Source: Lachnospiraceae bacterium | GTDB taxonomy: Bacteria > Bacillota > Clostridia > Lachnospirales > Lachnospiraceae | Length of the DNA stretch: 64,000 bases | Direction of reading: 5' to 3' | Assembly (NCBI GenBank): GCA_910575105.1 | Contig: CAJTDK010000004.1 | Location: 248,001-312,000, forward strand | In this document: positions 25,775 through 35,499 of the stretch, piece by piece | Layout: each line of letters begins with the position of its first letter | Position numbering within the stretch: the stretch's first letter is position 1 | The notes under the pieces: model-generated | The model's input: only the letters and a program-made list of their open reading frames with translations | What the model was told of the DNA's origin: nothing | The model's database searches: none | Program-made: the position numbers and the translations under genes

Positions 25775-26143
25775 ATGACAGGCGGAATGTACAACAAGCG
25801 CCGGATCGGACGGCAGTATGAGCGGGCGGCGGGAGAGTATCTGGCCTCCTTGGGCTATGAGATCGTGGAATACAATTTTTCCTGCCGTATGGGCGAGATC
25901 GATATCATCGCTCAGGATGAGGAGTATCTGGTCTTCTGTGAGGTGAAGTACCGCAGCGGCCGGATGATGGGGCATCCCCTGGAGGCAGTCGGCTCTAAGA
26001 AGCAGCAGGTTATATCAAAATGCGCGGTTTATTATCTGATGGCAAAGGGCTTAGGGGAGGTTCCCTGCAGGTTCGATGTGGTCAGCGTAGAGGGAAAAGA
26101 GATTATTTTGATTAAAAATGCATTTGCATATGCAGGGAGATAA
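25775..26143 (+). CDS. YraN/UPF0102 family putative endonuclease
   Basis: 122 residues. PD-(D/E)XK-type core: 'GRQYERAAGEYLASLGYEI', then GEIDIIAQDEEYLVFCEVKYR with the Asp, Glu-x-Lys triad. Usually placed right after rnhB, as here. The biochemical role is unproven; nuclease activity is inferred from the fold. The ATG follows GGAATCGGAACATAT. Confidence 0.92.
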   Translation: MTGGMYNKRRIGRQYERAAGEYLASLGYEIVEYNFSCRMGEIDIIAQDEEYLVFCEVKYRSGRMMGHPLEAVGSKKQQVISKCAVYYLMAKGLGEVPCRFDVVSVEGKEIILIKNAFAYAGR

Positions 26144-26146
26144 AAG

Positions 26147-26980
26147 ATGCTGGGATTAAAATATAAAAATCAGGAAAGAATCTTTGAAGAGAAGGAATCG
26201 GGCGGGGTACCCTACCTTTCCTATCCGGTGTTTGAAGAGCTGGGGATCGTCTCCCATGGGTTTTCCACAAGGCTTGGGGGAGTGAGCAGAGGAAACTGTG
26301 CTACGATGAACCTGAGCACTACGCGGGGGGATGATCCGGCGGCGGTCGCAGAGAATACCCGGCGGATCGCAGCGGCGATCGGGGTGGATCCTTCGGATAT
26401 GGTCTACACCCATCAGACCCATACGACAAATGTGGCGGTCGTGGGTGAAGGAGACCGGGGGAAGCGGGTTATGGATACGGACGGCATGGTCACGGATGTG
26501 CCGGGGATCTGCCTGGTGACCTTTTATGCGGACTGTGTGCCGCTGTATTTTGTAGATCCGGTAAAAAAGGCGGTAGGGCTTTCCCATTCCGGATGGCGGG
26601 GGACTGTCGGCAGGATGGGGAAGGTTACGGTAGAGAAGATGCATGAAGCTTTCGGCAGCAGGCCGGAAGATATCTTTGCGGCGATCGGGCCGTCGATCTG
26701 TCAGGACTGTTATGAGGTGAGCGGGGACGTTATAGACAGATTTTCGGAAAATTTCCGTCAGGAGGTGCTGCCGGAGTTATTTTACCGGAAGGAGAACGGG
26801 AAGTACCAGCTTGACCTGTGGCGGGCGAATGAGGAGGTTCTTTTAGAGGCAGGTGTGAGGAAGGAGCGGATTACCGTTACCAATGTGTGCACCCATTGCA
26901 ATCCGGACATTTTGTTTTCACACAGGAGCCTGGGCGATAAGCGGGGGAATCTGAGTGCATTTCTCGCCCTGAAAAAATAG
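26147..26980 (+). CDS. pgeF: PgeF/YfiH-type purine nucleoside phosphorylase (laccase domain)
   Basis: 277 residues. Family motifs: 'VSHGFSTRLGGVS', 'THQTHT', 'ADCVPLYF', 'HSGWRGTVGRM' and 'TNVCTHCNPDILFSHR'; the His and Cys of these form the zinc site. Members cleave purine nucleosides or edit cell-wall precursors (they are often still labelled polyphenol oxidase or laccase). It is 3 bp after yraN and is likely in the same transcript. Confidence 0.9.
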   Translation: MLGLKYKNQERIFEEKESGGVPYLSYPVFEELGIVSHGFSTRLGGVSRGNCATMNLSTTRGDDPAAVAENTRRIAAAIGVDPSDMVYTHQTHTTNVAVVGEGDRGKRVMDTDGMVTDVPGICLVTFYADCVPLYFVDPVKKAVGLSHSGWRGTVGRMGKVTVEKMHEAFGSRPEDIFAAIGPSICQDCYEVSGDVIDRFSENFRQEVLPELFYRKENGKYQLDLWRANEEVLLEAGVRKERITVTNVCTHCNPDILFSHRSLGDKRGNLSAFLALKK

Positions 26981-27031
26981 GGGCGGCCGGCTTCGGGAAT
27001 AGATGGTACAGAGAGAAAAACGGAGGCTTTC

Positions 27032-27943
27032 ATGGAAGGAGAAACAACGAACGGGGTTGCGCAGACTACCCAGGATACAGTGGAGGAGGTCGTTCAGACT
27101 ACCCAGGATACGGTGGCGGAAGTCGGGAGGCTGACTTCGTACATTCAGGAAAATATCCCGGCGATCATTTCTTTCGGGCTGAAGGTCATCTTCGCTATCG
27201 TGGTTTTTTGCCTCGGGCGGATTCTGATCAAGTGGATAAGAAAGATCGTGGGCAAATCGTTGGAGCGCTCGAATGTGGACAAAGGCGTGGAGCAGTTTGT
27301 GGATTCTATGCTCAGATTTGGCCTCTATTTTGTGTTGATCTTTACCATAGCAACCAAGTTCGGCGTGGATGCGGCTTCTGTTGCGGCGGTCATCGCGTCT
27401 GCAGGAGTGACGCTGGGGTTCGCGCTACAGGGGAGTCTTTCCAATTTTGCGGGCGGAGTGCTGATCCTCATTTTGAAGCCCTTCAAGGTGGGGGATTACA
27501 TTATCGAGGATACCAATAAGAACGAGGGGACGGTAAAGGAGATACAGATTTTCTATACGAAGCTGTCTACCATCGATAATCGGATCATCGTTATCCCCAA
27601 CGGCATGCTGACGAACAACAGCCTGACGAATGTGACGGAGAAGGATGAGCGGCAGCTTGACTTAAGGATCAGTATTTCTTACCATGCGGATATCCGCAGG
27701 GCAAAGGAGATTATGGAGGGAATCCTCCGGGATGAGTCTGCTGTGCTTAAGGACGCGCAGAGGAATGTGTTCGTGGCGGAGCTTGCAGACTCTGCCGTCA
27801 TACTGGGAGTGCGCGCCTGGGTGAAAAGCGACGAGTTCTGGCCGGCGAAGTGGAGGCTTTTAGAGAATATTAAGCTGGAGTTTACGGACAATGGGATCGA
27901 GATTCCGTACCCGCAGATGACCGTGCATATGGGGCAGGAATAA
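27032..27943 (+). CDS. Small-conductance mechanosensitive channel MscS
   Basis: 303 residues. The N-terminal 35 residues hold a duplicated T-Q-D-T-V-E/A-E-V motif (VAQTTQDTVEEV and VVQTTQDTVAEV). Three membrane helices follow, the third pore-lining with 'GVTLGFALQGSLSNFAGG'; then the beta domain 'KPFKVGDYI' and a cytoplasmic cage with 'IPNGMLTNNSLTN'. It releases solutes under hypo-osmotic shock. Length is normal. Confidence 0.95.
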   Translation: MEGETTNGVAQTTQDTVEEVVQTTQDTVAEVGRLTSYIQENIPAIISFGLKVIFAIVVFCLGRILIKWIRKIVGKSLERSNVDKGVEQFVDSMLRFGLYFVLIFTIATKFGVDAASVAAVIASAGVTLGFALQGSLSNFAGGVLILILKPFKVGDYIIEDTNKNEGTVKEIQIFYTKLSTIDNRIIVIPNGMLTNNSLTNVTEKDERQLDLRISISYHADIRRAKEIMEGILRDESAVLKDAQRNVFVAELADSAVILGVRAWVKSDEFWPAKWRLLENIKLEFTDNGIEIPYPQMTVHMGQE

Positions 27944-27967
27944 AGCCCAGGCCGTGGCTACCCGGTA

Positions 27968-28112
27968 GTTATTGTTCATGGGTCAGGAATACGCACTGGC
28001 TGCGCATTCCGTAAGAACATGATACAGGAGTGAGGGCGGCTTTTGCGCAGCAAAGCTCAAAATGCCGTCACGAGTCGTTGCTATGAGCGGCCCTTGGGCT
28101 GTGAATAGCGAC
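27968..28112 (+). repeat. Dispersed ~146-bp repeat, copy C
   Basis: Begins GTTATTGTTCATGGGTCAGG and ends GGCTGTGAATAGCGAC; matches copies A and B block by block. It lies between mscS and tRNA-Thr. Confidence 0.85.
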
Positions 28113-28150
28113 GCTCAGTACAAAAAATTGAAAAAAGTTAAAAAAAATCC

Positions 28151-28178
28151 TTGCAAATATTAAGATTTCCGTTATAAT
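28151..28178 (+). promoter_or_regulatory. tRNA-Thr promoter
   Basis: TTGCAA at 28151-28156, 16-bp spacer, TATAAT at 28173-28178, 35 bp before the tRNA. Confidence 0.75.
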
Positions 28179-28213
28179 AATATTTGTGGCTGCGTGTGCG
28201 GCTCACAGGTCTT

Positions 28214-28286
28214 GCTGGAATAGCTCAGTCGGTAGAGCACTTCACTCGTAATGAAGGGGTCGTCGGTTCAAGTCCGATTTCCAGCT
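28214..28286 (+). tRNA. tRNA-Thr (anticodon CGT)
   Basis: 73 nt. Acceptor GCTGGAA pairs with TTCCAGC; D arm with AGCTCAGTCGGTAGAGCA; anticodon stem CTTCA/TGAAG around loop CTCGTAA (anticodon CGT, reading ACG); T arm GTCGGTTCAAGTCCGAT. The 3' CCA is not encoded. A promoter lies upstream and a hairpin terminator downstream, so it is a single-gene unit. Confidence 0.96.
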
Positions 28287-28297
28287 TTTGTATAAGT

Positions 28298-28339
28298 GCT
28301 GCAAGTCCGGATCGTGTTAGGGATTTGCGGCATTTTTTG
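28298..28339 (+). terminator. Terminator after tRNA-Thr
   Basis: TGCTGCAAGTCC pairs with GGATTTGCGGCA, followed by TTTTTTGC. Confidence 0.8.
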
Positions 28340-28655
28340 CTTAAAATAACTTATTTATCGGATGATTATGCCGATAATAATATAAAAGAGGGTTTCTGAT
28401 AAGGGGAATTCTCTGTGTCTCTATGGAATTAGAAATTTAGAAGACAGGAGGATGAGAAACATATGATGATGAATTTATTTCAGGCGGGTTCATAGAGGAG
28501 TAGAGGACTGTCTGGGGCATCCGGGCAGTGCTAAGAATGCGGTTCTGGCTTGAAAAAGAGGCTGTGGAAATTAACAGTGATGCCGCCCAGCCGGTATGCA
28601 TAGAATGTATACTATAGAAAACAGGCATTAATACATACAAAGAGAGGATAACGGT
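28340..28655 (+). other. Leader region of the chemotaxis receptor gene
   Basis: 316 bp without a clear gene. It has an inverted repeat TTATCGG/CCGATAA at about 28355-28377, whose right arm GCCGATAA resembles a sigma-28 -10 element, but no matching -35 at the usual spacing is seen. A mini-frame MMMNLFQAGS after AGGAGGATGAGAAACAT (ATG 28462) is the only short frame with a ribosome site; it may be a leader peptide or a remnant. Confidence 0.35.
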
Positions 28656-30446
28656 ATGAAAAATTTAAACATGAAGAAAAAGATTATAGTAGCTTTCGGT
28701 ACTGTGATCATCTGCTTCATTATTGCCCTCGTATTTACAATCCTGGGTATGAGAAACACGGCTTCCAAGTATACAACGTTTTATTCTATGCGGTATGAGA
28801 GCACGATGCGTGCAAGAAATATTCGTATAAACCTACAGAGCGCGACTAAGAACCTCCTGCTTGCTATGGTTGAGAATGATCAGGCAGGCATTGATTCTTA
28901 TATTGCAGCGTCTGATGAGAATATGACAGAGATCGCTTCTGAGCTTGAATGGTTTGCATCAGATTTTGAGGGTGACTTGAGTCTGATTCAAGGTTTCCAG
29001 ACAGAGCTGACGGTTTTGGACGACATCCGTACTAAGGTCATAGATCTTCTGGAAAAGAATGATGATGCGTCGAATAGAGAAGCAGAGATGATAATGGTAG
29101 ATGAATATACTCCGGAGTGTGCGAAAGCAGAGGATAGTATTAAATCATTTACAGACAAGCAGAGAGAGATTTCTACCGAGAATTATGAGGGCGCTATGAA
29201 GAGCCAGAAGATACAGATGGTAATCGCTGTTGCTCTTTCTGTTTTAGCCGTATTGCTGGCGCTGACACAGGCGTTGAAGCTTGTTAAAGCGATTATTGTT
29301 CCTGTAAAAGAGATGCAGGAGGCGATGAAGAATATCGGAGAAGGACACCTTGATGTAACAGTAGAGTACGAGGCGAATGATGAGTTTGGCGAGTTTGCAG
29401 ACGGTATGCGTCATACTCTGAAGTGTCTGAAGGAAATTATCGGCGATATGAATTATCTGATGCTTGAATTGAGTAAGGGTAACTTTGTAGTGCGCAGCAG
29501 TATGCGCGAGAGCTATATCGGTGATTATGCATCCATGCTGGCATCTATCCGTAAGTTAAAAGATAACCTTAACAGTACACTGAATCAGATTAATGAGACG
29601 GCAGATCAGGTTGCTTCCGGTTCCGATCAGGTATCTTCCGGAGCACAGGCGCTCTCTCAGGGCGCAACAGAGCAGGCATCTTCTGTTGAAGAGCTTGCAG
29701 CTACAATTAACGAGATTTCTAACCATATTGGAGACAATGCTCAGAATGCAAAATCAGCAAGCACGAAGTCAGAGAATGTAAAAGAGCAGGCGGGCGAGAG
29801 CAGTATGCGTATGCAGGAGATGCTCTCTGCTATGCAGGACATCAGCAATAAGTCCGGCGAGATTGGAAAGATTATTAAGACGATTGAGGATATCGCATTC
29901 CAGACGAATATCTTAGCGCTGAATGCGGCTGTAGAGGCAGCAAGAGCAGGTACGGCAGGTAAGGGCTTCGCAGTAGTTGCTGACGAGGTGCGTAATCTGG
30001 CTGCAAAGTCTGCAGAGGCTTCCCAGAATACAGCTACTCTGATCGAGAGCACACTTCATGCGGTTGAGAGGGGAACCTCGATTGCGAATGAGACGGCACA
30101 GTCCCTGAGCAATGTTGTTATGGGTGTTGATGATATTACCGTTACAATTGAGAGTATTTCCAATGCCAGTGAAGAGCAGGCAGATGCGGTTAAGCAGGTA
30201 ACATTAGGCATCGACCAGATTTCCAGCGTTGTGCAGACTAACTCCGCTACGGCAGAGCAGAGTGCGGCGGCAAGTGAGGAGTTAGCAGGTCAGTCACAGC
30301 TGCTTAAGAATCTGACGAGTAAGTTCCAGATCGACGGCGCGGTAAAGAGCGTTGCGGTTGCAGAACCGGTTGAACCGGCGGCACCCCGCGAGAGTTCTTA
30401 CAGCAGTTCATCTTATGCACCGATGATGGATAACAGCAAATATTAA
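28656..30446 (+). CDS. Methyl-accepting chemotaxis protein
   Basis: 596 residues. First membrane helix about 9-31, extracytoplasmic four-helix-bundle sensor about 32-185, second helix about 186-208, HAMP about 210-262, then the long methylation/signalling coiled coil with the hairpin tip '[18 protein letters not shown]' near 414-431. It would signal to CheA/CheW. The C-terminus is a flexible Pro/Ser/Tyr-rich tail ([17 protein letters not shown]) with no CheR-binding pentapeptide. No other chemotaxis gene is near. It ends before a terminator. Confidence 0.95.
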   Translation: MKNLNMKKKIIVAFGTVIICFIIALVFTILGMRNTASKYTTFYSMRYESTMRARNIRINLQSATKNLLLAMVENDQAGIDSYIAASDENMTEIASELEWFASDFEGDLSLIQGFQTELTVLDDIRTKVIDLLEKNDDASNREAEMIMVDEYTPECAKAEDSIKSFTDKQREISTENYEGAMKSQKIQMVIAVALSVLAVLLALTQALKLVKAIIVPVKEMQEAMKNIGEGHLDVTVEYEANDEFGEFADGMRHTLKCLKEIIGDMNYLMLELSKGNFVVRSSMRESYIGDYASMLASIRKLKDNLNSTLNQINETADQVASGSDQVSSGAQALSQGATEQASSVEELAATINEISNHIGDNAQNAKSASTKSENVKEQAGESSMRMQEMLSAMQDISNKSGEIGKIIKTIEDIAFQTNILALNAAVEAARAGTAGKGFAVVADEVRNLAAKSAEASQNTATLIESTLHAVERGTSIANETAQSLSNVVMGVDDITVTIESISNASEEQADAVKQVTLGIDQISSVVQTNSATAEQSAAASEELAGQSQLLKNLTSKFQIDGAVKSVAVAEPVEPAAPRESSYSSSSYAPMMDNSKY

Positions 30447-30493
30447 GATAGATTCTTATCGGAATGCATTAAAAGAATAAAGGATATGTATAC

Positions 30494-30527
30494 AGGAGAT
30501 GTGTAGAGGTTCTATGCATCTCCTTTT
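30494..30527 (+). terminator. Terminator after the chemotaxis receptor gene
   Basis: AGGAGATG-tgtagaggttctat-GCATCTCCT followed by TTTTAT. Confidence 0.8.
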
Positions 30528-30557
30528 TATGCCCGGAAAGAATATAACTTTTCGGGA

Positions 30558-31355
30558 TCAGTAATGCCTGAGGCACCATTTTTCCAGAAGATTGATCAGT
30601 GCGTAGAGAAGCATCGCCATGATGCATAAAAGGACGATAGACATAAGCAGCCAATCCATTTTGAATACCTGAGAGGAATAGATGATCAGATATCCAAGCC
30701 CGTTTCTTGCGGCCAGAAATTCTCCAATGATGACTCCCACGAGGCACAGCCCGATATTTACTTTCATATTGCTGATAATAGCCGGGAGGGAATGAGGGAG
30801 CACGACTTTTGTGAGTGCCTGCAGGCGGTTTCCCTGCAAGGTGTAGATCAGCTTGATCTTTCCCGGATCCACAGTGATAAAGCTGGTATATAAGCTTAGG
30901 ATACTCCCGAAGATCGCCACGGACATTCCGGCAACGATGATTGTCATCTGGTTTGCCCCGAGCCAGACGATCAGGAGCGGGGCAAGAGCGGATTTCGGAA
31001 GACTGTTTAAGACGACGATGTACGGATCTAGGATCTCCGAAAGCTTTTTACTGAACCAGAGACAGACGGCAGCCAGCACACTGATCAGAATGACCAGGAT
31101 AAAGCTGATGATCGTCTCATAGAGGGTGACTCCTACATGGAGAAAGATGCTCCGGTCAATGACCATCTCCCAAAAGCACAGGGCAATCTTTGACGGGCTG
31201 CTGAAGATGAAAGAATCGATCCAGCCCACATTTGCGGAGAATTCCCAGAGAAACAGAAAACTGAACAGGATCAGTACTCTGGAAATATTGACAATTCTCT
31301 GGTGCTTTTTCTGACCTTTGAGAAAATTAAGCTGTTCCGTTGAGAATTCATTCAT
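30558..31355 (-). CDS. ABC importer permease, NitT/TauT (SsuC/ThiX) type
   Basis: 265 residues with about six membrane helices. The EAA loop that contacts the ATPase is seen as 'LQGNRLQALTKVVLPHSLPAI' near residues 173-193. This family imports sulfonates, nitrate, taurine, or pyrimidine/thiamine precursors; the substrate cannot be fixed because no solute-binding protein gene is in view. Its start overlaps the end of the ATPase gene (ATGA-type overlap at 31348-31355). The ATPase has been split by the mobile element, so this transporter is probably not functional unless another ATPase serves it. Confidence 0.88.
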   Translation of the reverse strand: MNEFSTEQLNFLKGQKKHQRIVNISRVLILFSFLFLWEFSANVGWIDSFIFSSPSKIALCFWEMVIDRSIFLHVGVTLYETIISFILVILISVLAAVCLWFSKKLSEILDPYIVVLNSLPKSALAPLLIVWLGANQMTIIVAGMSVAIFGSILSLYTSFITVDPGKIKLIYTLQGNRLQALTKVVLPHSLPAIISNMKVNIGLCLVGVIIGEFLAARNGLGYLIIYSSQVFKMDWLLMSIVLLCIMAMLLYALINLLEKWCLRHY

Positions 31356-31981
31356 CGCAGTTCAGCTCCTTCCATATTAAATTGAAATAATTCTTAAATT
31401 CCGGGGAATTCCGGCGGTTCAGCGGCGTATCCTGCTCAAGGCTGAAGATCAGCGGGATGGTCTGGCGTATGGATGCCGGCCGGCCGGACAGGATGATGAC
31501 GCGGTCGGCGAGAGAGACTGCCTCCGACAGGTCATGGGTCACGAGGAGAGCCGCCTTCTCCTCCTGTCGGATGATCTGTCCGATATCGTCCCCTACCGTC
31601 AGCCGGGTCTGGTAATCCAGGGCGGAAAAGGGTTCATCAAGAAGCAGGATATCCGGTTCCAATACAAGAGTACGGATCAGGGCGGCCCGCTGGCGCATGC
31701 CCCCGGACAGCTCGGACGGATGGGATTTTTCAAAATTTTTCAGTCCGTAGATATCTAACAATTCATGTGCCCTTGCTTTCGTTTTGGCTGAGAGCATATG
31801 CTGGACTTCCAGGCCCAGCAGGACATTGTGGTAGATGGTCCGCCATTCGAAAAGTTCATCGTGCTGCAGCATGTAGCCGATGTTGGTGGTGCTTTCTCTT
31901 AAGTATTTCCCATTGATCTTTATCAGGCCCTTTTCGGGCGATATGAGTCCGGCGATCAGGGAGAGAAGGGTGGATTTGCCG
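31348..31981 (-). pseudogene. ABC importer ATPase, C-terminal part (interrupted by the mobile element)
   Basis: In-frame from GKSTLLSLIAGLISPEKG at the junction (31980) through the Q loop (MLQHDELFEWRT), signature LSGGMRQRAAL, Walker B DILLLDEPFSALD and the switch His in LVTHDLSEA. The first half, up to the GPSGCG of Walker A, is at 57771-57908. Together they would make an ATPase of about 250 residues with a normal P loop GPSGCGKST. A re-initiating ATG at 31872 could make a 174-residue fragment, but it lacks the P loop. Confidence 0.93.
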
Positions 31982-32004
31982 ATGGTATAGTAGTGGAAAC
32001 AAGT
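31971..32004. other. Left attachment junction (attL)
   Basis: Host half GGTGGATTTGCC, then element half GATGGTATAGTAGTGGAAACA. The element half carries CGATG and GGAAACA, which are the inverse of CATCG and TGTTTCC in the right inner end. Confidence 0.8.
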
Positions 32005-32457
32005 GGGTCTGTTTTATCTAAATCAGACAAAGTATTTGAAGGAATGTTTGCTGATCAGAATGTGATGAAACAGTCCATATCTGCCAGGATACGCTATTAT
32101 GCGCGGAAGGAGAAAGTATCACAGCCCGAATTGGCTAAAGCTATTGGATGCTCTCGTGACACGGTATTTTCTTACATGAATAATAAGACTTCCGAAAGTC
32201 ATATGGATATAAATGTGTTGAAAAAGCTGGCAGAATATTTCGAAGTAGATGAATACTATTTCTGTAATGCTTATCATATATTTGTGGATTCTCAGAATGT
32301 GCCGGAAATTTTGAAAGAGTTAAGGAGAAAAGAGGGAGCCACACAGAAAGCGTTTGCTGATATGCTGGAAATATCGTTGGCATCATATAAAAATTATGAA
32401 CAGGGCAGGATACGGCTGCCGGAAAGGTATTGGAAGAAGATTTGCAGTCTGTTATAG
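31993..32457 (+). CDS. XRE-type regulator with two helix-turn-helix domains
   Basis: 154 residues from a GTG 12 bp inside the left end; an ATG at 32044 would give 137 residues, and no clear ribosome site decides. Domain 1 (about 30-85) has KVSQPELAKAIGCSRDTVFSYMNNK; domain 2 (about 105-150) has GATQKAFADMLEISLASYKNYEQGR. Two HTH folds in one chain could bind two half-sites. As the first gene beside attL it probably regulates excision or element genes. A terminator follows. Confidence 0.8.
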   Translation: METSGSVLSKSDKVFEGMFADQNVMKQSISARIRYYARKEKVSQPELAKAIGCSRDTVFSYMNNKTSESHMDINVLKKLAEYFEVDEYYFCNAYHIFVDSQNVPEILKELRRKEGATQKAFADMLEISLASYKNYEQGRIRLPERYWKKICSLL

Positions 32458-32541
32458 GAGTGATTCTTTTTGGGATGGAAATATAGCAATGGAAGAAAGA
32501 TGCGGCTAATTTAATCAAATATACACTTTATTCAATTGGTG

Positions 32542-32583
32542 ACGTCAGATATTAATTTCGTTTGAAATATATCTGGCGTTTTT
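32542..32583 (+). terminator. Terminator after the XRE regulator gene
   Basis: ACGTCAGATAT pairs with ATATCTGGCGT, followed by TTTT. Confidence 0.75.
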
Positions 32584-33045
32584 CGATGCCAAAAGCAGTC
32601 TATAGACCGCTAAAAGTCGAAGTTTTCGGGCAATCTGAAGGTAGAACAAATGGAGCAGTTCCATAAGGGAGAGGAAATTTAATGACTATGTCTGAGGTTG
32701 GAAAGTGCATGAGATGGCAAATCACAGGAAAAGCATATAGAAGGCGGCAGAAATGCTAAATTATGTGCTGATGAAAATAATAATAAACAGACACAACTAT
32801 CCATCTGTATCTGTCAACAATTTGAAAATGTATAAACTGTCAAGTTGCATAGTACTAAACTGTGCGTTATGTGGTGTGGAAAAGTAAAATCTTCCCGAAA
32901 CCCATCGCTATAAACACATCCATCAATACCAAAAAAACAGCGCTTACTAGACGCCATCTTTTGAGGCACTTACATTTAAAACGATATTTTTATTAGGGGA
33001 GGAGCTGATATTTTAAGTCCCTCCCCAAAGAGATAAAGTATTAGT
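32584..33045. other. Non-coding stretch with gene debris
   Basis: No supported gene. Short in-frame scraps (for example MTMSEVGKCMRWQITGK at about 32681) follow a ribosome-like GGGAGAGGAAATTTA but stop within 26 codons. A GC-rich hairpin AGGGGAGGAGCT/AGTCCCTCCCC sits at 32995-33026, just past the stop of the minus-strand gene, without a T run. Confidence 0.4.
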
Positions 33046-35157
33046 TTAATCGTATTGTTCTGTAGGAGTTTCTCTTGATGTATATACATGCGGCCTGTAT
33101 GAGGTTGAGATTTCCGGTGGCAGGCTATTATAATTGATTGTAATACTTTGGTCAATTCCTTTTAATTGTTCAAAAAAAGCTTTCGCGTCCGGGGACGGGA
33201 AGGTGTTATCTGTTTTTTCATCTATGATTTCTTTATAGTTTTCTTTTAGTTCGATTCCCATAAATGCATAGGGATTACCTCCCGAGCGGCTTGTATGGGG
33301 CCTTTTATATTCAAAAGCTGCGCACAATTTTAATGTTTTTATAAACATCCTTTTGGTCAGGGCAGTACCTGCATATAAGTGATCATAAAAGTAGCAATAT
33401 GCTTTATGCAGTTCTTCAGCAGTAGTGAATACAGAAGTTTCCTTCTTTTCCATGCAGCACAGGCTGATAAATTCATTCAGAATACAGTCATGTTTGATGA
33501 CGGTGTGTTTGGTCTTTTTTTCTTTCATATTTGAGATTGCGTTGATCTGACAAAGACCATATAATGATAACTTTAAACGGAGCCAGTCATATGGGTCGGG
33601 GCGGAATGAAGTAGTTTTTGTGTTGGATGTATGGCTATCAAGTGTATGGTTATTAGGTGTATTATTGCAGGATGATTTTTGAGTGGTCATATCATCAGAA
33701 TCAGCAGTATAAGTTGTTTTGGAATTAAGAAAAGTTAATTCAATGCATGGATAATTGTTTTTCAAATACACAAAATCTTCATGCGAATTTGCAACACAGA
33801 TAATGGGAAGAGTGTTTGTGTAGGTTATTTTTCCCAATAGATCATCATTATAACAAATAGGTTTTCCTGTAATAATTTTTTTGAGCGTCTTTATCTCTTC
33901 ATCAATATATAAGTGATCTATTTTGTCTATGAAAAAATATTTTTTGCCAGAGGCTTGATATGAGCATAATTCTGGAATTGCTGCAGGAGCGGTAATCTCC
34001 CTGAAACTATGGTGTGGCATTTCGTAGGGCAGATTATTTCCCAGATTATAAAATGTCAGATCTAAAAAGTCATATACTAATTGCTTGTTCCCAGAAATAC
34101 ACTGGACGATAAATAGTTTTCTTGTCATATGTTCGCAGCTGGAGATATTTGCAAATAATGTGGCCCAGCAATTTAGCATCTGAAGATTCCCTGTTGTTAT
34201 CCGATAAAGGATATCTGATATTTCAGGTGTGATTTGAGGGTCATTTATAGAATGGATTTGGATTGCGTTACATTCTTTCAGGCGTTTTGGGACTTCATTT
34301 TCTGGCAGTAACGATACAAGAAAACATTTATGAAGCTCGGAATATCTGAATTCAAAATGGCGGTGATTGTTCATATCCTGGGCAAAGATGACGGCAGTGT
34401 CCCTTAATGGTTTTTGGATATAATTATGGGTGAGATAACTTCTGCATTGTCTGAACAACTGCTTTAAAAGTACAGGATTTTTGGGGTAGGGTAATCTCCA
34501 GATGCGGAACAATTCTTTTATACTGTTAGTGGATAGGCAAATAAGATAATCTTCGCAATATGTAAACAAATTTCCGCATATTGTGAAAAAAGAATTTTCT
34601 GGGGCATCAAATGGGGTTATCTGGCTCCCTTGCGCCAGTATATTTCTGTCCTTCAGATCATAAAACCGATACTTGTACAAAGTTCTGAAATATAGTGGAA
34701 TATTGTAGTTCAAATAACGTTTCAAACTGTTTATGAGTCTCTTTTCGAGGACGTTATTTTGTGTTATAGGAAGTCGGAGGGCCTGAAAAGCTGCTGGAAT
34801 ATTAATAAAGCTGATATGAGGATAGGGTATCAGTTTTAATGTTTTGTCCGCCATGACAAAGTACTCTAAAGGATTTTCAAAACAATGAATTAAGTCTGAG
34901 CAATCTTGGCGATGCGCATCACAAAAGCATTTAAACTCATAGTCATTATATAACAGAGTGGAAATGCATTCTTTATAATTTTTTAAACTGCTGAAGTATT
35001 CATTACGTATTTCAGAGGGCTTGGATATTTTGTGAAGCCGGCGTTCCAACGCACGAAAATTGGATAGCTGAATTTGGGAAACAGAATTGTTCTCTGATGA
35101 ATTTTCCTTTGATGATATAGTGTCTGATGATGGAGTATAGGTGATAAGCATTCTCAT
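33046..35157 (-). CDS. Degenerate D5/SF3 primase-helicase-like protein
   Basis: 703 residues, AT-rich. The layout matches phage/plasmid D5-type superfamily 3 helicases: 'ELLFRI ... E'-type region, then a P-loop position reading CISGNKQL (353-360), followed by 'LDLTFYNLG', a Walker B position reading KKYFFIDKIDH (405-415), 'LKKIITGKPICYND', a sensor strand LPIICVANSHEDF (450-462) and a C-terminal helix-turn-helix region 'TAEELHKAYCYFYDHLYAGTALTKRMF'. Family members read GxxGxGKS/T and DE; here Lys is kept but Ser/Thr and the acidic Glu are lost, so ATPase activity is doubtful. It may be a DNA-binding or regulatory derivative. A Ser/Thr-rich linker is at 485-520. The family call is moderate. 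Confidence 0.5.
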   Translation of the reverse strand: MRMLITYTPSSDTISSKENSSENNSVSQIQLSNFRALERRLHKISKPSEIRNEYFSSLKNYKECISTLLYNDYEFKCFCDAHRQDCSDLIHCFENPLEYFVMADKTLKLIPYPHISFINIPAAFQALRLPITQNNVLEKRLINSLKRYLNYNIPLYFRTLYKYRFYDLKDRNILAQGSQITPFDAPENSFFTICGNLFTYCEDYLICLSTNSIKELFRIWRLPYPKNPVLLKQLFRQCRSYLTHNYIQKPLRDTAVIFAQDMNNHRHFEFRYSELHKCFLVSLLPENEVPKRLKECNAIQIHSINDPQITPEISDILYRITTGNLQMLNCWATLFANISSCEHMTRKLFIVQCISGNKQLVYDFLDLTFYNLGNNLPYEMPHHSFREITAPAAIPELCSYQASGKKYFFIDKIDHLYIDEEIKTLKKIITGKPICYNDDLLGKITYTNTLPIICVANSHEDFVYLKNNYPCIELTFLNSKTTYTADSDDMTTQKSSCNNTPNNHTLDSHTSNTKTTSFRPDPYDWLRLKLSLYGLCQINAISNMKEKKTKHTVIKHDCILNEFISLCCMEKKETSVFTTAEELHKAYCYFYDHLYAGTALTKRMFIKTLKLCAAFEYKRPHTSRSGGNPYAFMGIELKENYKEIIDEKTDNTFPSPDAKAFFEQLKGIDQSITINYNSLPPEISTSYRPHVYTSRETPTEQYD

Positions 35158-35499
35158 TTTCCTCCTTTTTACCTTGTGTACCTAAAATAAATATGTACGT
35201 AAAAAACTATTTATTAATTCGTATTAATTGTAATATTGGCGATATATTTTGTCAAATAATAAAAAATTACGGCAGTGTTAACATCTAAAGATGTATTGAC
35301 ATATCCCTGCTTTTCATCTCGCGGGATATAATTCTCCTCAGCTTTGTTGTGGAGAATTTCGTTTTTGATTTTTTCCTTTTTAAGTTTAATTTGGTTCTGA
35401 AATTGAATTTTACAATCCTGTTAACAACTTGGAAAGAACGAATTTGACAGGCAGGGAATAAAATAAAGTAAGACCTAATGTCAGGAAAGTGTGTTGTGA
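35158..35499. other. AT-rich divergent control region
   Basis: 342 bp between divergent genes. It has stems TATCCC/GGGATA (35301-35330) and ATTCTCC/GGAGAAT (35331-35357), a TTGACA at about 35297 and a TATAAT at 35328-35333 too far apart for one promoter. No gene is seen. Origin, operator or promoter use is possible. Confidence 0.35.

Noticed and set aside
28355-28377. Sigma-28 promoter for the chemotaxis receptor
   Set aside because: GCCGATAA is present, but no TAAA at the normal spacing; the match is part of an inverted repeat.
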